The translations under genes and the position numbers were made by a program. Positions 46,601 to 58,600 of a DNA stretch of 64,000 nt are shown piece after piece; the stretch's first letter is position 1, and each line of letters begins with the position of its first letter. The notes under the pieces are model-generated. The model saw only the letters and a program-made list of their open reading frames with translations. It was not told the origin of the DNA and made no database searches. This DNA is from Pleodorina starrii. Taxonomy: Eukaryota; Chlorophyta; Chlorophyceae; Chlamydomonadales; Volvocaceae. The DNA is taken from positions 1,384,001-1,448,000 of the forward strand of contig BRXU01000022.1 of the NCBI GenBank assembly GCA_030267565.1. The letters run 5' to 3'.

Positions 46601-49600
46601 TTCTCACCCGTAACAAACTGCGCCGCGGCGGCTGCACCGTCGGCGCCGCGAGCCGTCGCCGCCAGCGCTTCCGTACACCGCGTCTGCGACACGTACGACG
46701 CGCGCGTCGCGGCCGACAGCGCGCGCAGCGGCATCGCCGACAGCAGCGCCGCCGTCTCGCTCAGCGCCTCGCCGTCGAGACCGTCACCGACGTTCAGCTG
46801 TGCCGCCAGCGCTCCGTACATTGCCTCAGCCTGCTTCGCCAGAGCGGTGGTGCCGGCGGCCTGCAGGCCAGAGGCGGAGGCGTTGCAGGCCGTACGCGCC
46901 ACGGAGAGAATCGTTGTGTTGAGCAGGCCGGCCGCCCGCAGGTCGATGCTGCCGGAGGTGGCGGCACGTGCGGCAAGTGCGGTGTACACGGCGTCGACCT
47001 TCCTGGCGGCCGTCGCGCAGAGCGGAAGGCTGGACGGCGGCAGGTTGGAGAGGGCCGAGGTGGCGAGGACAACGAAGGAGGAGAGGAGGGCGTCGGCGTA
47101 CAGCATTCGAACGCCGGTGAGCCTGGGGAGATAATGGTGGAGGGAGGGCGGTAGGGAGGGAGGGAGGGAGGGAGGACAAGGTGAGATGCAGGGTGGCGGG
47201 GAAAGGGCGGGAAGGCAGGGGGGAAGGGCCGGGGAGCAGATGGTGGGGGCGCGGCGAGGCGGGCTGTGGGGCCGTGTGCCAATGTCAGGGGGGTGAGACA
47301 GGTTGCAGGACCGAAAGCAAATATGAAGAGCAGTTGGATGTTCATGTAGATGAACAGTTTACTCCAGATTGCTACCAAATAACCAAATTACTAATCACCA
47401 AATTTGCTGAATTGCAGCCACCGCCACCGCCGCCACGCCGCCGCGCGCCGTCGCAGCAGCTGCAGCCGCGGCCGGCGAGTACGACGAGGATGGCAACGCA
47501 CCGTGCTTCGGCGCTGTTGTCCTTCAGGGCGGCAAGGGCACCGCTGAGCCCGCTGCTGGCATTAACGCCAAGCATGCCGTATGCCACTTGTACGGGCGTA
47601 CGGGATACGCCGGTGTACTGCAACAGCTTATTGACAGGCGTCACGACCAGAGACTGCCGGGAGGAGCTGCTGCCGCCGCTCGACTCCGAGTCATCCTCCT
47701 GGAAGACGTAGTACGACGAGGAAACCTCGTACGGCAGGGGCAGACCCGTGTACACGTCCGTACAGTTGGTTCCGAGCGCCGCGATCACCTGCAAAGCAAG
47801 GCAATCGTGTCAGTTTCCTAGGGCCCGTTGAAGCTGTTGCATCTCTCGCACACTCCCCTCACGACATCTACAGATGGGCTACCACACACGCGGATCAGTG
47901 GTGCTGGTGGTGGTGTAAATGGTGGTGCTGGGTAGCAGCGGCGGAGGCGGACGTAGCCCTTTCTCGCCTGTGCTGTCCTTCAGTACATCCCAGGTAAAAC
48001 CGCTTAAACCGCCTGCGCGAACCCGCCGGCCGCCGCCATCCCCACCACCCCGCCCGTCGTACCCATCCGTTGCCCGTTGCGCTGCCATACACCACTCCGT
48101 CTTCGCCCGCGCTCAAGTCTCCACTGCCTCCCTGGACCACACCCTGGCGCAGGCGAGTGGCAGGACAACGGGGGGCGGGGGCGGGGAGGTTGCAAACGCA
48201 TCAGGATTCCGTCGCCGCAAACGCCAGGACAGCAAACCCCGAAAAAAAGCCGGTCGGGTCCGGCCTGGACTGGCTTTGGCAGCAGAGGCGGTGCAGATAC
48301 CTTGCAGGAGGTCACCGGGCCGACGAAACTGCCCAATCCGTTGATAGGCCCAGCAGGCACGGGCGGTGGTGGCAGCTTGACGGCCGGGGAGGGCGCAGGC
48401 GGCACTGGCGGTTGCGGACTCAGAGGAGGAGATGGGGTGGGTGGCGTGGGTAGAGGCGGCTGTGGGCTGGGAGGTGATGGGCTGGGCGGGCTCTGCAGCT
48501 GCGGAGGAGATCTACCGGGGGGCACCGGGGATGGTGACCTGGGGCTTGGTGGTGAAGGCGGTTGAGGAGGTCCGCACTTGAAGGCCGGTGTCCCGGGTCG
48601 CGGCACATTGAAGGTCCACAGACACTCGTTGGTCTGGTCGCCGGTGCCGCATCCCGCCAGAGTGTTGTTAACCACGCGGGGTGACTGGCAGGTGGCGGAG
48701 ATGCCTTGCAGGGTGACTTGGAGCGGGCTCGCAGCTGCGGGTGGAGAGAGTTGACAAAAGAGAGGCGAACAAGCAAATGAAGGCCTAGGGTAAGTGCCAA
48801 CTGCTTGCCATTCTCTAGGATAAGCCCTTCCGTCCGGTGTCTCCGGCCTGGGTGTTTGCACGGGATCAACTGCCATCAATTGCTTCGGGGTTCAGGCCAG
48901 GCGGCCCCCGTCTCCCCGATAAGGCGTGCTTTTCGATGTCCCGATAGCAATGAAACGAAGCAAGGTAACTACCGCGGTACATGACGAGGATGAAAATGCA
49001 CGGGACATCATCGCTACTGGGATATGGCACACTCGCAATCCGCAGCACGGCAGCACAAGGTGCTTTGAGCGGCATTGCGCTGGGATTGACACGAAAGACC
49101 CCGCCTTACCCTCCCGGCAGGTGCCGCTGCCATCCTTGACGGTGAACCGCACCACCTCGGTGTCGTAGTTGCTGCTGTTCCAGCGGACCCACTGGCAGTA
49201 GCGGTCTGCATGGGGGAGGACGACATCCTCACATGTCATCTAGCGGTTCCCTCCAGCGGCAACCCAGCCACTCAGGATAAGGGATCAGACTCTGTTCAAG
49301 CTGACACTGCACACGCACTTACCTCCGACACCGTCGTTCCAGTTGTTCAGCTTTGCCGTGTTCCCCACTGTGGGTTGGCCTCCGGACGCCGCAATCACCG
49401 GAAAGAACTGGTCGGCCATGCACACGTGGCTGACCGTGTCCTGCGTTGACTTGACACAGCTGCCGCGGTCGTTGCTCCAGTACAGGCACACCTGGCAGTA
49501 CAGCCAGGCCGTACCGCCAACCGCAACCGTCACTGTCGTACATGTCCCTCCGTCCATGTACACGTCCAAGCAGCCAGCCTGGTCCGTACAGCTCTCGATG

Positions 49601-52600
49601 CCGTTCTGCAGCAAACAACGGTTAACGGTTTCATAACAGTGTACAGCGGATCCGACGCGGTTTTATCCAAAACGTCGATGATTCCGAAACGTCTATTACC
49701 TTGGGGTCTCCGGTGTAGTTGCTGTAATTGCCTGGGTTCGAAAAAACGCAGCCGCTGTTCGGCCTCTCAGGTGAAGGAGGAGTTGAGCTGGGCGGTGCAG
49801 GCGACGGCGGTGCTGGGGTGGGTGGCTTGGGTGAAGGAGGCGCTGGGCTGGGTGGTGCTGGCGACGGCGGTGCTGGGGTGGGTGGCTTGGGTGACGGAGG
49901 CGCTGGGCTGAGCTGTGCAGGCGACGGCGGTGCTGGGGTGGGTGGCTTGGGTGAAGGAGGCGCTGGGCTGAGCGGTGCAGGCGACGGCGGTGCTGGGGTG
50001 GGTGGCTTGGATGAAGGAGGCGCTGGGCTGAGCGGTGCAGGCGACGGCGGTGCTGGGGTGGGTGGCTTGGGTAAAGGAGGCGCTGGGCTGGGTGGTGCTG
50101 GCGACGGCGGTGCTGGGATGGGTGGCTTGGGTGACGGAGGCGCTGGGCTGAGCTGTGCAGGCGACGGCGGTGCTGGGGTGGGTGGCTTGGGTGAAGGAGG
50201 CGCTGGGCTGGGTGGTGCTGGCGACGGCGGTGCTGGGGTGGGTGGATTGGGTGAAGGAGGCGCTGGGCTGAGCTGTGCAGGCGACGGCGGTGCTGGGGTG
50301 GGTGGCTTGGGTGAAGGAGGCGCTGGGCTGGGCGGTGCAGGCGACGGCGGCTGATGCCGCTGAGGCGGCGACGGAGACGACAGTTGTGGGCTGGGCGAGC
50401 TGTATAGCTGCGGAGGAGATCTGCCGGGGGGCACCGGGGATGGTGACCTGGGGCCAGGTGGTGAGGGCGGTTGAGGAGGTCCGCACTTGAAGGCCGGTGT
50501 CCCGGGTCGCGGCACGTTGAAGGTCCACAGACACTCGTTGGTCTGGTCGCCGGTGCCGCACCCCGCCAGAGTGTTGTTCACCACGCGGGGCGACTGGCAG
50601 GTGGCGGAGATGCCTTGCAGGGTGACTTGGAGCGGGCTCGCAGCTGCGGGTGGAGAGAGTTGACAAAAGAGAGGCGAACAAGCAAATGAAGGAAGTCTAT
50701 GCCGTGCCGCCTGCAAAGGGAGGGGTTACTGCTTGCCATTCCCTGGGAAATGCCCTACCATCCGGTGTCTCCGGCCTGGGTGTTTGTTGAGGGGCATTGC
50801 GCTGGGATTGACACGAAAGACCCCGCCTTACCGTCCCGGCAGGCGCCGCTGCCATCCTTGACGGTGAACCGCACCACCTCGGTGTCGTAGTTGCTGCTGT
50901 TCCAGCGGACCCACTGGCAGTAGCGGTCTGCACGGGGGAGGACGACACCCTCACATGTCATCTAGCGGTTCCCTCCAGCGGCAACCAAACTGCTCAGGAT
51001 CAGGGGTCAGACTCTGTCGATATAGCACACGCACTTACCTCCGACACCGTCGTTCCAGTTGTACAGCTTTGCCGTGTTCCCCACTGTGGGTTGGCCTCCG
51101 GACGTCGCAATCACCGGATAGAACTGGTCGGCCATGCACACGTGGCTGACCGTGTCCTGCGTTGACTTGACACAGCTGCCGCGGTCGTTGCTCCAGTACA
51201 GGCACACCTGGCAGTACAGCCAGGCCGTCCCACCAACCGCACCCGTCACTGTCGTACAGGTCCCTCCGTCCATGTACACGTCCAAGCAGCCAGCCTGGTC
51301 CGTACAGCTCTCGATGCCGTTCTGCAACAAACAACGGTTAACGGTTTCATAACAGTGTACAGCGGATCCGACGCGGATACGGTATAGAAAACAAACGTTG
51401 ATTCCGAAACGTCTATTACCTTGGGGTCTCCAGTGTAGTTGCTGTAATTGCCTGGGTTCGAAAAAACGCAGCCGCTGTTCGGCCTCACAGGTGAAGGACG
51501 AGTTGGGATGGGCGGTGCCGGTGGTGGATGACGTGAGCCCATAGGCGGCTGTGGGCTGGGCGGCTGTGGGCTGGGCGGCTGTGGGGAGGGAGGCTGTGGG
51601 GAGGGCGGTGCTGGGGTGGGCGGCTGTGGGGTGGGCGGTGGTGGGGTGGGCGGTGGTGGGATGGGCGGCTGTGGGGAGGGCAGCGCCGGGCTTGGTGGCT
51701 CAGGCGACGGCGGCGCCGGGCTTGGTGGCTCAGGTGATGGCGGTGCCGGGCTTGGTGGCTCAGGTGATGGTGGCGCCGGGCTTGGTGGCTCAGGTGATGG
51801 CGGCGCCGGACTTGGTGGCTCAGGCGACGGCGGTGCCGGGCTTGGTGGCTCAGGCGACGGCGGCGCCGGGCTTGGTGGCTCAGGTGATGGCGGCGCCGGG
51901 CTTGGTGGCTCAGGTGATGGCGGCGCCGGGCTTGGTGGCTCAGGCGACGGCGGTGCCGGGCTTGTTGGCTCTAGGCGACGGCGGCGCCGGGCTTGGTGGC
52001 TCAGGCGACGGCGGCGCCGGGCTTGGTGGCTCAGGCGACGGCGGCGCCGGGCTTGGTGGCTCAGGTGATGGCGGCACTGGGCTTGGTGGCTCAGGTGATG
52101 GCGGCGCCGGGCTTGGTGGCTCAGGTGATGGCGGCGCCGGGCTTGGTGGCTCAGGTGATGGCGGCGCCGGGCTTGGTGGCTCAGGCGAAGGCGGCGCCGG
52201 GCTTGGTGGCTCAGGCGACGGCGGCGCCGGGCTTGGTGGCTCCGGCGAAGGCGGCGCCGGGCTTGGTGGCTCAGGTGATGGCGGCGCCGGGCTTGGTGGC
52301 TCAGGCGACGGCGGCGCCGGGCTTGGTGGCTCAGGTGATGGCGGCGCCGGGCTTGGTGGCTCAGGCGACGGCGGTGCCGGGCTTGGTGGCTCAGGCGACG
52401 GCGGCGCCGGGCTTGGTGGCTCAGGTGATGGCGGCACCGGGCTTGGTGGCTCAGGCGACGGCGGCACTGGGCTTGGTGGCTCAGGTGATGGCGGCGCCGG
52501 GCTTGGTGGCTCAGGTGATGGCGGCGCCGGGCTTGGTGGCTCAGGCGACGGCGGCGCCGGGCTTGGTGGCTCAGGTGATGGCGGCGCCGGGCTTGGTGGC

Positions 52601-55600
52601 TCAGGTGATGGCGGCGCCGGGCTTGGTGGCTCAGGTGATGGCGGCGCCGGGCTTGGTGACACAAGTGATGGCGGCGCCGGGCTTGGTGGCTCAGGCGACG
52701 GCGGTGCCGGGCTTGGTGGCTCAGGTGATGGCGGCGCCGGGCTTGGTGGCTCAGGTGATGGCGGCGCCGGGCTTGGTGGCTCAGGTGATGGCGGTGCCGG
52801 GCTTGGTGGCTCAGGTGATGGCGGTGCCGGGCTTGGTGGCTCAGGTGATGGCGGCGCCGGGCTTGGTGGCTCAGGTGATGGCGGTGCCGGGCTTGGTGGC
52901 TCAGGTGATGGCGGCGCCGGGCTTGGTGGCTCAGGCGACGGCGGCGCCGGGCTTGGTGGCTCAGGTGATGGCGGCGCCGGGCTTGGTGGCTCAGGTGATG
53001 GCGGCGCCGTGCTTGGTGGCTCAGGTGATGGCGGCGCCGGGCTTGGTGGCACAGGTGATGGCGGCGCCGGGCTTGGTGGCTCAGGCGACGGCGGTGCCGG
53101 GCTTGGTGGCTCAGGTGATGGCGTCGCCGGGCTTGGTGGCTCAGGTGATGGCGGCGCCGGGCTTGGTGGCTTAGGTGATGGCGGTGCCGGGCTTGGTGGC
53201 TCAGGTGATGGCGGCACCGGGCTTGGTGGCTCAGGTGATGGCGGCGCCGGGCTTGGTGGCTCAGGTGATGGCGGTGCCGGGCTTGGTGGCTCAGGTGATG
53301 GCGGCGCCGGGCTTGGTGGCTCAGGTGATGGCGGCGCCGGGCTTGGTGGCTTAGGTGATGGCGGCGCCGGGCTTGGTGGCTCAGGTGATGGCGGTGCCGG
53401 GCCTCGTGGCTCAGGTGATGGCGGCGCCGGGCTTGGTGGCTCAGGTGACGGCGGTGCCGGGCTTGGTGGCTCAGGTGATGGCGGCGCCGGGCTTGGTGGC
53501 TCAGGTGATGGCGGTGCCGGGCTTGGTGGCTCAGGTGATGGCGGCGCCGGGCTTGGTGGCTCAGGTGATGGCGGCGCCGGGCTTGGTGGCTCAGGTGATG
53601 GCGGCGCCGGGCTTGGTGGCTCAGGTGATGGCGGCGCCGGGCTTGGTGGCTCAGGTGATGGCGGCGCCGGGCTTGGTGGCTCAGGTGATGGCGGCGCCGG
53701 GCTTGGTGGCTCAGGTGATGGCGGCGCCGGGCTTGGTGGCTCAGGCGACGGCGGCGCCGGGCTTGGTGGCTCAGGTGATGGCGGTGCCGGGCTTGGTGGC
53801 TCAGGTGATGGCGGCGCCGGGCTTGGTGGCTCAGGTGATGGCGGCGCCGGGCTTCGTGGCTCAGGTGATGGCGGCGCCGGGCTTGATGGCTCAGGTGATG
53901 GCGGCGCCGGGCTTGGTGGCTCAGGTGATGGCGGCGCCGGGCTTGGTGACACAAGTGATGGCGGCGCCGGGCTTGGTGGCTCAGGTGATGGCGGCGCCGG
54001 GCTTGGTGACACAAGTGATGGCGGCACCGGGCTTGGTGGCTCAGGTGATGGCGGTGCCGGGCTTGGTGGCTCAGGTGATGGCGGCGCCGGGCTTGGTGGC
54101 TCAGGTGATGGCGGCGCCGGGCTTGGTGGCTCAGGTGATGGCGGTGCCGGGCTTGGTGGCTCAGGTGATGGCGGCGCCGGGCTTGGTGGCTCAGGTGATG
54201 GCGGCGCCGGGCTTGGTGGCTCAGGTGATGGCGGCGCCGGGCTTGGTGGCTCAGGTGATGGCGGCGCCGGGCTTGGTGGCTCAGGTGATGGCGGCGCCGG
54301 GCTTGGTGGCTCAGGTGATGGCGGCGCCGGGCTTGGTGGCTCAGGTGATGGCGGCGCCGGGCTTGGTGGCTCAGGCGACGGCGGCGCCGGGCTTGGTGGC
54401 TCAGGTGATGGCGGTGCCGGGCTTGGTGGCTCAGGTGATGGCGGCGCCGGGCTTGGTGGCTCAGGTGATGGCGGCGCCGGGCTTGGTGGCTCAGGTGATG
54501 GCGGCGCCGGGCTTGATGGCTCAGGTGATGGCGGCGCCGGGCTTGGTGGCTCAGGTGATGGCGGCGCCGGGCTTGGTGGCACAGGTGATGGCGGTGCCGG
54601 GCTTGGTGGCTCAGGTGATGGCGGCGCCGGGCTTGGTGGCACAGGTGATGGCGGCGCCGGGCTTGGTGGCTCAGGCGACGGCGGTGCCGGGCTTGGTGGC
54701 TCAGGTGATGGCGTCGCCGGGCTTGGTGGCTCAGGTGATGGCGGCGCCGGGCTTGGTGGCTTAGGTGATGGCGGCGACTGGCTTGGTGGCTCAGGTGATG
54801 GCGGCGCCGGGATTGGTGGCTCAGGTAATGGCGGCGCCGGGCTTGGTGGCTCAGGTGATGGCGGTGCCGGGCTTGGTGGCTCAGGTGATGGCGGCGCCGG
54901 GCTTGGTGGCTCAGGTGATGGCGGCGCCGGGCTTGGTGGCTCAGGTGACGGCGGCGCCGGGCTTGGTGGCTCAGGTGATGGCGGTGCCGGGCTTGGTGGC
55001 TCAGGTGATGGCGGCGCCGGGCTTGGTGGCTCAGGTGATGGCGGCGCCGGGCTTGGTGGCTCAGGTGATGGCGGCGCCGGGCTTGGTGTCTCAGGCGACG
55101 GCGGCGCCGGGCTTGGTGGCTCAGGTGATGGCGGTGCCGGGCTTGGTGGCTCAGGTGATGGCGGCGCCGGGCTTGGTGGCTCAGGCGACGGCGGTGCCGG
55201 GCTTGGTGGCTCAGGTGATGGCGGCGCCGGGCTTGGTGGCTCAGGTGATGGCGGCGCCGGGCTTGGTGGCTCAGGTGATGGCGGCGCCATGCTTGATTGC
55301 TCAGGTGATGGCGGCGCCGGGTTTGGTGGCTCAGGTGATGGCGGTGCCGGGCTTGGTGGCTCAGATGACGGCGATGCCGGGCTTGGTGGCTCAGGCGACG
55401 GCGGCGCCGTGCTTGGTGGCTCAGGTGATGGCGGTGCCGGGCTTGGTGGCTCAGGTGATGGCGGCGCCGGGCTTGATGGCTCAGGCGACGGCGGTGCCGG
55501 GCTTGGTGGCTCAGGTGATGGCGGCGCAGGGCTTGGTGGCTCAGGTGATGGCGGCGCAGGGCTTGGTGGCTCAGGTGATGGCGGCGCCGGGCTTGGTGGC

Positions 55601-58600
55601 TCAGATGACGGCGATGCCGGGCTTGGTGGCTCAGGCGACGGTGGCGCCGGGCTTGGTGGCTCAGGCGACGGCGGCGCCGGGCTTGGTGGCTCAGGTGATG
55701 GCGGTGCCGGGCTTGGTGGCTCAGTCGACGGCGGTGCCGGGCTTGGTGGCTCAGGTGATGGCGGCGCCGGGCTTGGTGGCTCAGGTGATGGCGGTGCCGG
55801 GCTTAATGGCTCAGGCGACGGCGGTGCCGGGCTTGGTGGCTCAGGTGATGGCGGTGCCGGGCTTAGTGGCTCAGGTGATGGCGGCGCAGGGCTTGGTGGC
55901 TCAGGTGATGGCGGCGCCGGGCTTGGTGGCTCAGATGACGGCGAGGCCGGGCTTGGTGGCTCAGGCGACGGTGTCGCCGGGCTTGGTGGCTCAGGCGACG
56001 GCGGCGCCGGGCTTGGTGGCTCAGGTGATGGCGGTGCCGGGCTTGGTGGCTCAGTCGACGGCGGTGCCGGGCTTGGTGGCTCAGGTGATGGCGGCGCCGG
56101 GCTTGGTGGCTCAGGCGACGGCGGTGCCGGGCTTGGTGGCTCAGGTGATGGCGGTGCCGGGCTTAATGGCTCAGGCGACGGCGGTGCCGGGCTTGGTGGC
56201 TCAGGTGATGGCGGTGCCGGGCTTAGTGGCTCAGGTGATGGCGGTGCCGGGCTTGGTGGCTCAGGTGATGGTGGTGCCGGGCTTGGTGGCTCAGGCGACG
56301 GCAGTGCCGGGCTTGGTGGCTCAGGTGATGGCTGCGCCGGGCTTGGTGGCTCAGGTGATGGTGGTGCCGGGCTTGGTGGCTCAGGTGATGGCGGCGCCGG
56401 GCTTGGTGGCTCAGGCGACGGCGGCGCCGGGCTTGGTGGCTCAGGCGACGGCGGCGCCGGGCTTGGTGGCTCAGGTGATGGCGGTGCCGGGCTTGGTGGC
56501 TCAGGCGACGGCGGTGCCGGGCTTGGTGGCTCAGGTGATGGCGGCGCCGGGCTTGGTGGCTCAGGTGATGGTGGCGCCGGGCTTGGTGGCTCAGGTGATG
56601 GCGGCGCCGTGCGTGGTGGCTCAGGCGACGGCGGCACCGGGCTTGGTGGCTCAGGCGACGGCGGCGCCGGGCTTGGTGGCTCAGGCGACGGCGGTGCCGG
56701 GCTTGGTGGCTCAGGTGATGGCGGCGCCGGGCTTGGTGGCTCAGGCGACGGCGGTGCCGGGCTTGGTGACACAGGTGATGGCGGTGCCGGGCTTGGTGGC
56801 TCAGATGACGGCGATGCCGGGCTTGGTGGCTCAGGCGACGGCGGCGCCGGGCTTGGTGGCTCAGGCGACGGCGGTGCCGGGCTTGGTGGCTCAGGTGATG
56901 GCGGTGCCGGGCTTGGTGGCTCAGGCGACGGCGGTGCCGGGCTTGGTGGCTCAGGTGATGGCGGCGCCGGGCTTGGTGACACAAGTGATGGCGGCGCCGG
57001 GCTTGGTGGCTCAGGTGATGGCGGCGCCGGGCTTGGTGGCTCAGGCGACGGCGGCACCGGGCTTGGTGGCTCAGGCGACGGCGGCGCCGGGCTTGGTGGC
57101 TCAGGCGACGGCGGTGCCGGGCTTGGTGGCTCAGGTGATGGCGGCGCCATGCTTGGTGGCTCAGGCGACGGCGGTGCCGGGCTTGGTGACACAGGTGATG
57201 GCGGTGCCGGGCTTGGTGGCTCAGGTGATGGCGGCGCCGAGCTTGGTGGCTCAGTTGATGTCGGTGCCGGGCTTGGTGGCTCAGGCGACGGCGGTGCCGG
57301 GCTTGTTGGCTCAGGTGATGGTGGTGCCGGGCTTGGTGGCTCAGGCGACGGCGGTGCCGGGCTTGGTGGCTCAGGTGATGGCGGTGCCGGGCTTAGTGGC
57401 TCAGGTGATGGCGGCGCAGGGCTTGGTGGCTCAGGTGATGGCGGCGCCGGGCTTGGTGGCTCAGATGACGGCGAGGCCGGGCTTGGTGGCTCAGGCGACG
57501 GTGTCGCCGGGCTTGGTGGCTCAGGCGACGGCGGCGCCGGGCTTGGTGGCTCAGGTGATGGCGGTGCCGGGCTTGGTGGCTCAGTCGACGGCGGTGCCGG
57601 GCTTGGTGGCTCAGGTGATGGCGGCGCCGGGCTTGGTGGCTCAGGCGACGGCGGTGCCGGGCTTGGTGGCTCAGGTGATGGCGGTGCCGGGCTTAATGGC
57701 TCAGGCGACGGCGGTGCCGGGCTTGGTGGCTCAGGTGATGGCGGTGCCGGGCTTAGTGGCTCAGGTGATGGCGGTGCCGGGCTTGGTGGCTCAGGTGATG
57801 GTGGTGCCGGGCTTGGTGGCTCAGGCGACGGCAGTGCCGGGCTTGGTGGCTCAGGTGATGGCTGCGCCGGGCTTGGTGGCTCAGGTGATGGTGGTGCCGG
57901 GCTTGGTGGCTCAGGTGATGGCGGCGCCGGGCTTGGTGGCTCAGGCGACGGCGGCGCCGGGCTTGGTGGCTCAGGCGACGGCGGCGCCGGGCTTGGTGGC
58001 TCAGGTGATGGCGGTGCCGGGCTTGGTGGCTCAGGCGACGGCGGTGCCGGGCTTGGTGGCTCAGGTGATGGCGGCGCCGGGCTTGGTGGCTCAGGTGATG
58101 GTGGCGCCGGGCTTGGTGGCTCAGGTGATGGCGGCGCCGTGCGTGGTGGCTCAGGCGACGGCGGCACCGGGCTTGGTGGCTCAGGCGACGGCGGCGCCGG
58201 GCTTGGTGGCTCAGGCGACGGCGGTGCCGGGCTTGGTGGCTCAGGTGATGGCGGCGCCGGGCTTGGTGGCTCAGGCGACGGCGGTGCCGGGCTTGGTGAC
58301 ACAGGTGATGGCGGTGCCGGGCTTGGTGGCTCAGATGACGGCGATGCCGGGCTTGGTGGCTCAGGCGACGGCGGCGCCGGGCTTGGTGGCTCAGGCGACG
58401 GCGGCGCCGGGCTTGGTGGCTCAGGTGATGGCGGTGCCGGGCTTGGTGGCTCAGGCGACGGCGGTGCCGGGCTTGGTGGCTCAGGTGATGGCGGCGCCGG
58501 GCTTGGTGGCTCAGGTGATGGCGGCGCCGGGCTTGGTGGCTCAGGTGATGGCGGCGCCGTGCTTGGTGGCTCAGGCGACGGCGGCACCGGGCTTGGTGGC

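Noticed and set aside
49730..49745. GGGTTCGAA word as a tRNA B-box
   Set aside because: It lies in a coding exon (GCVFSNPG) and no cloverleaf can be drawn around it. I found no tRNA or rRNA in the window.
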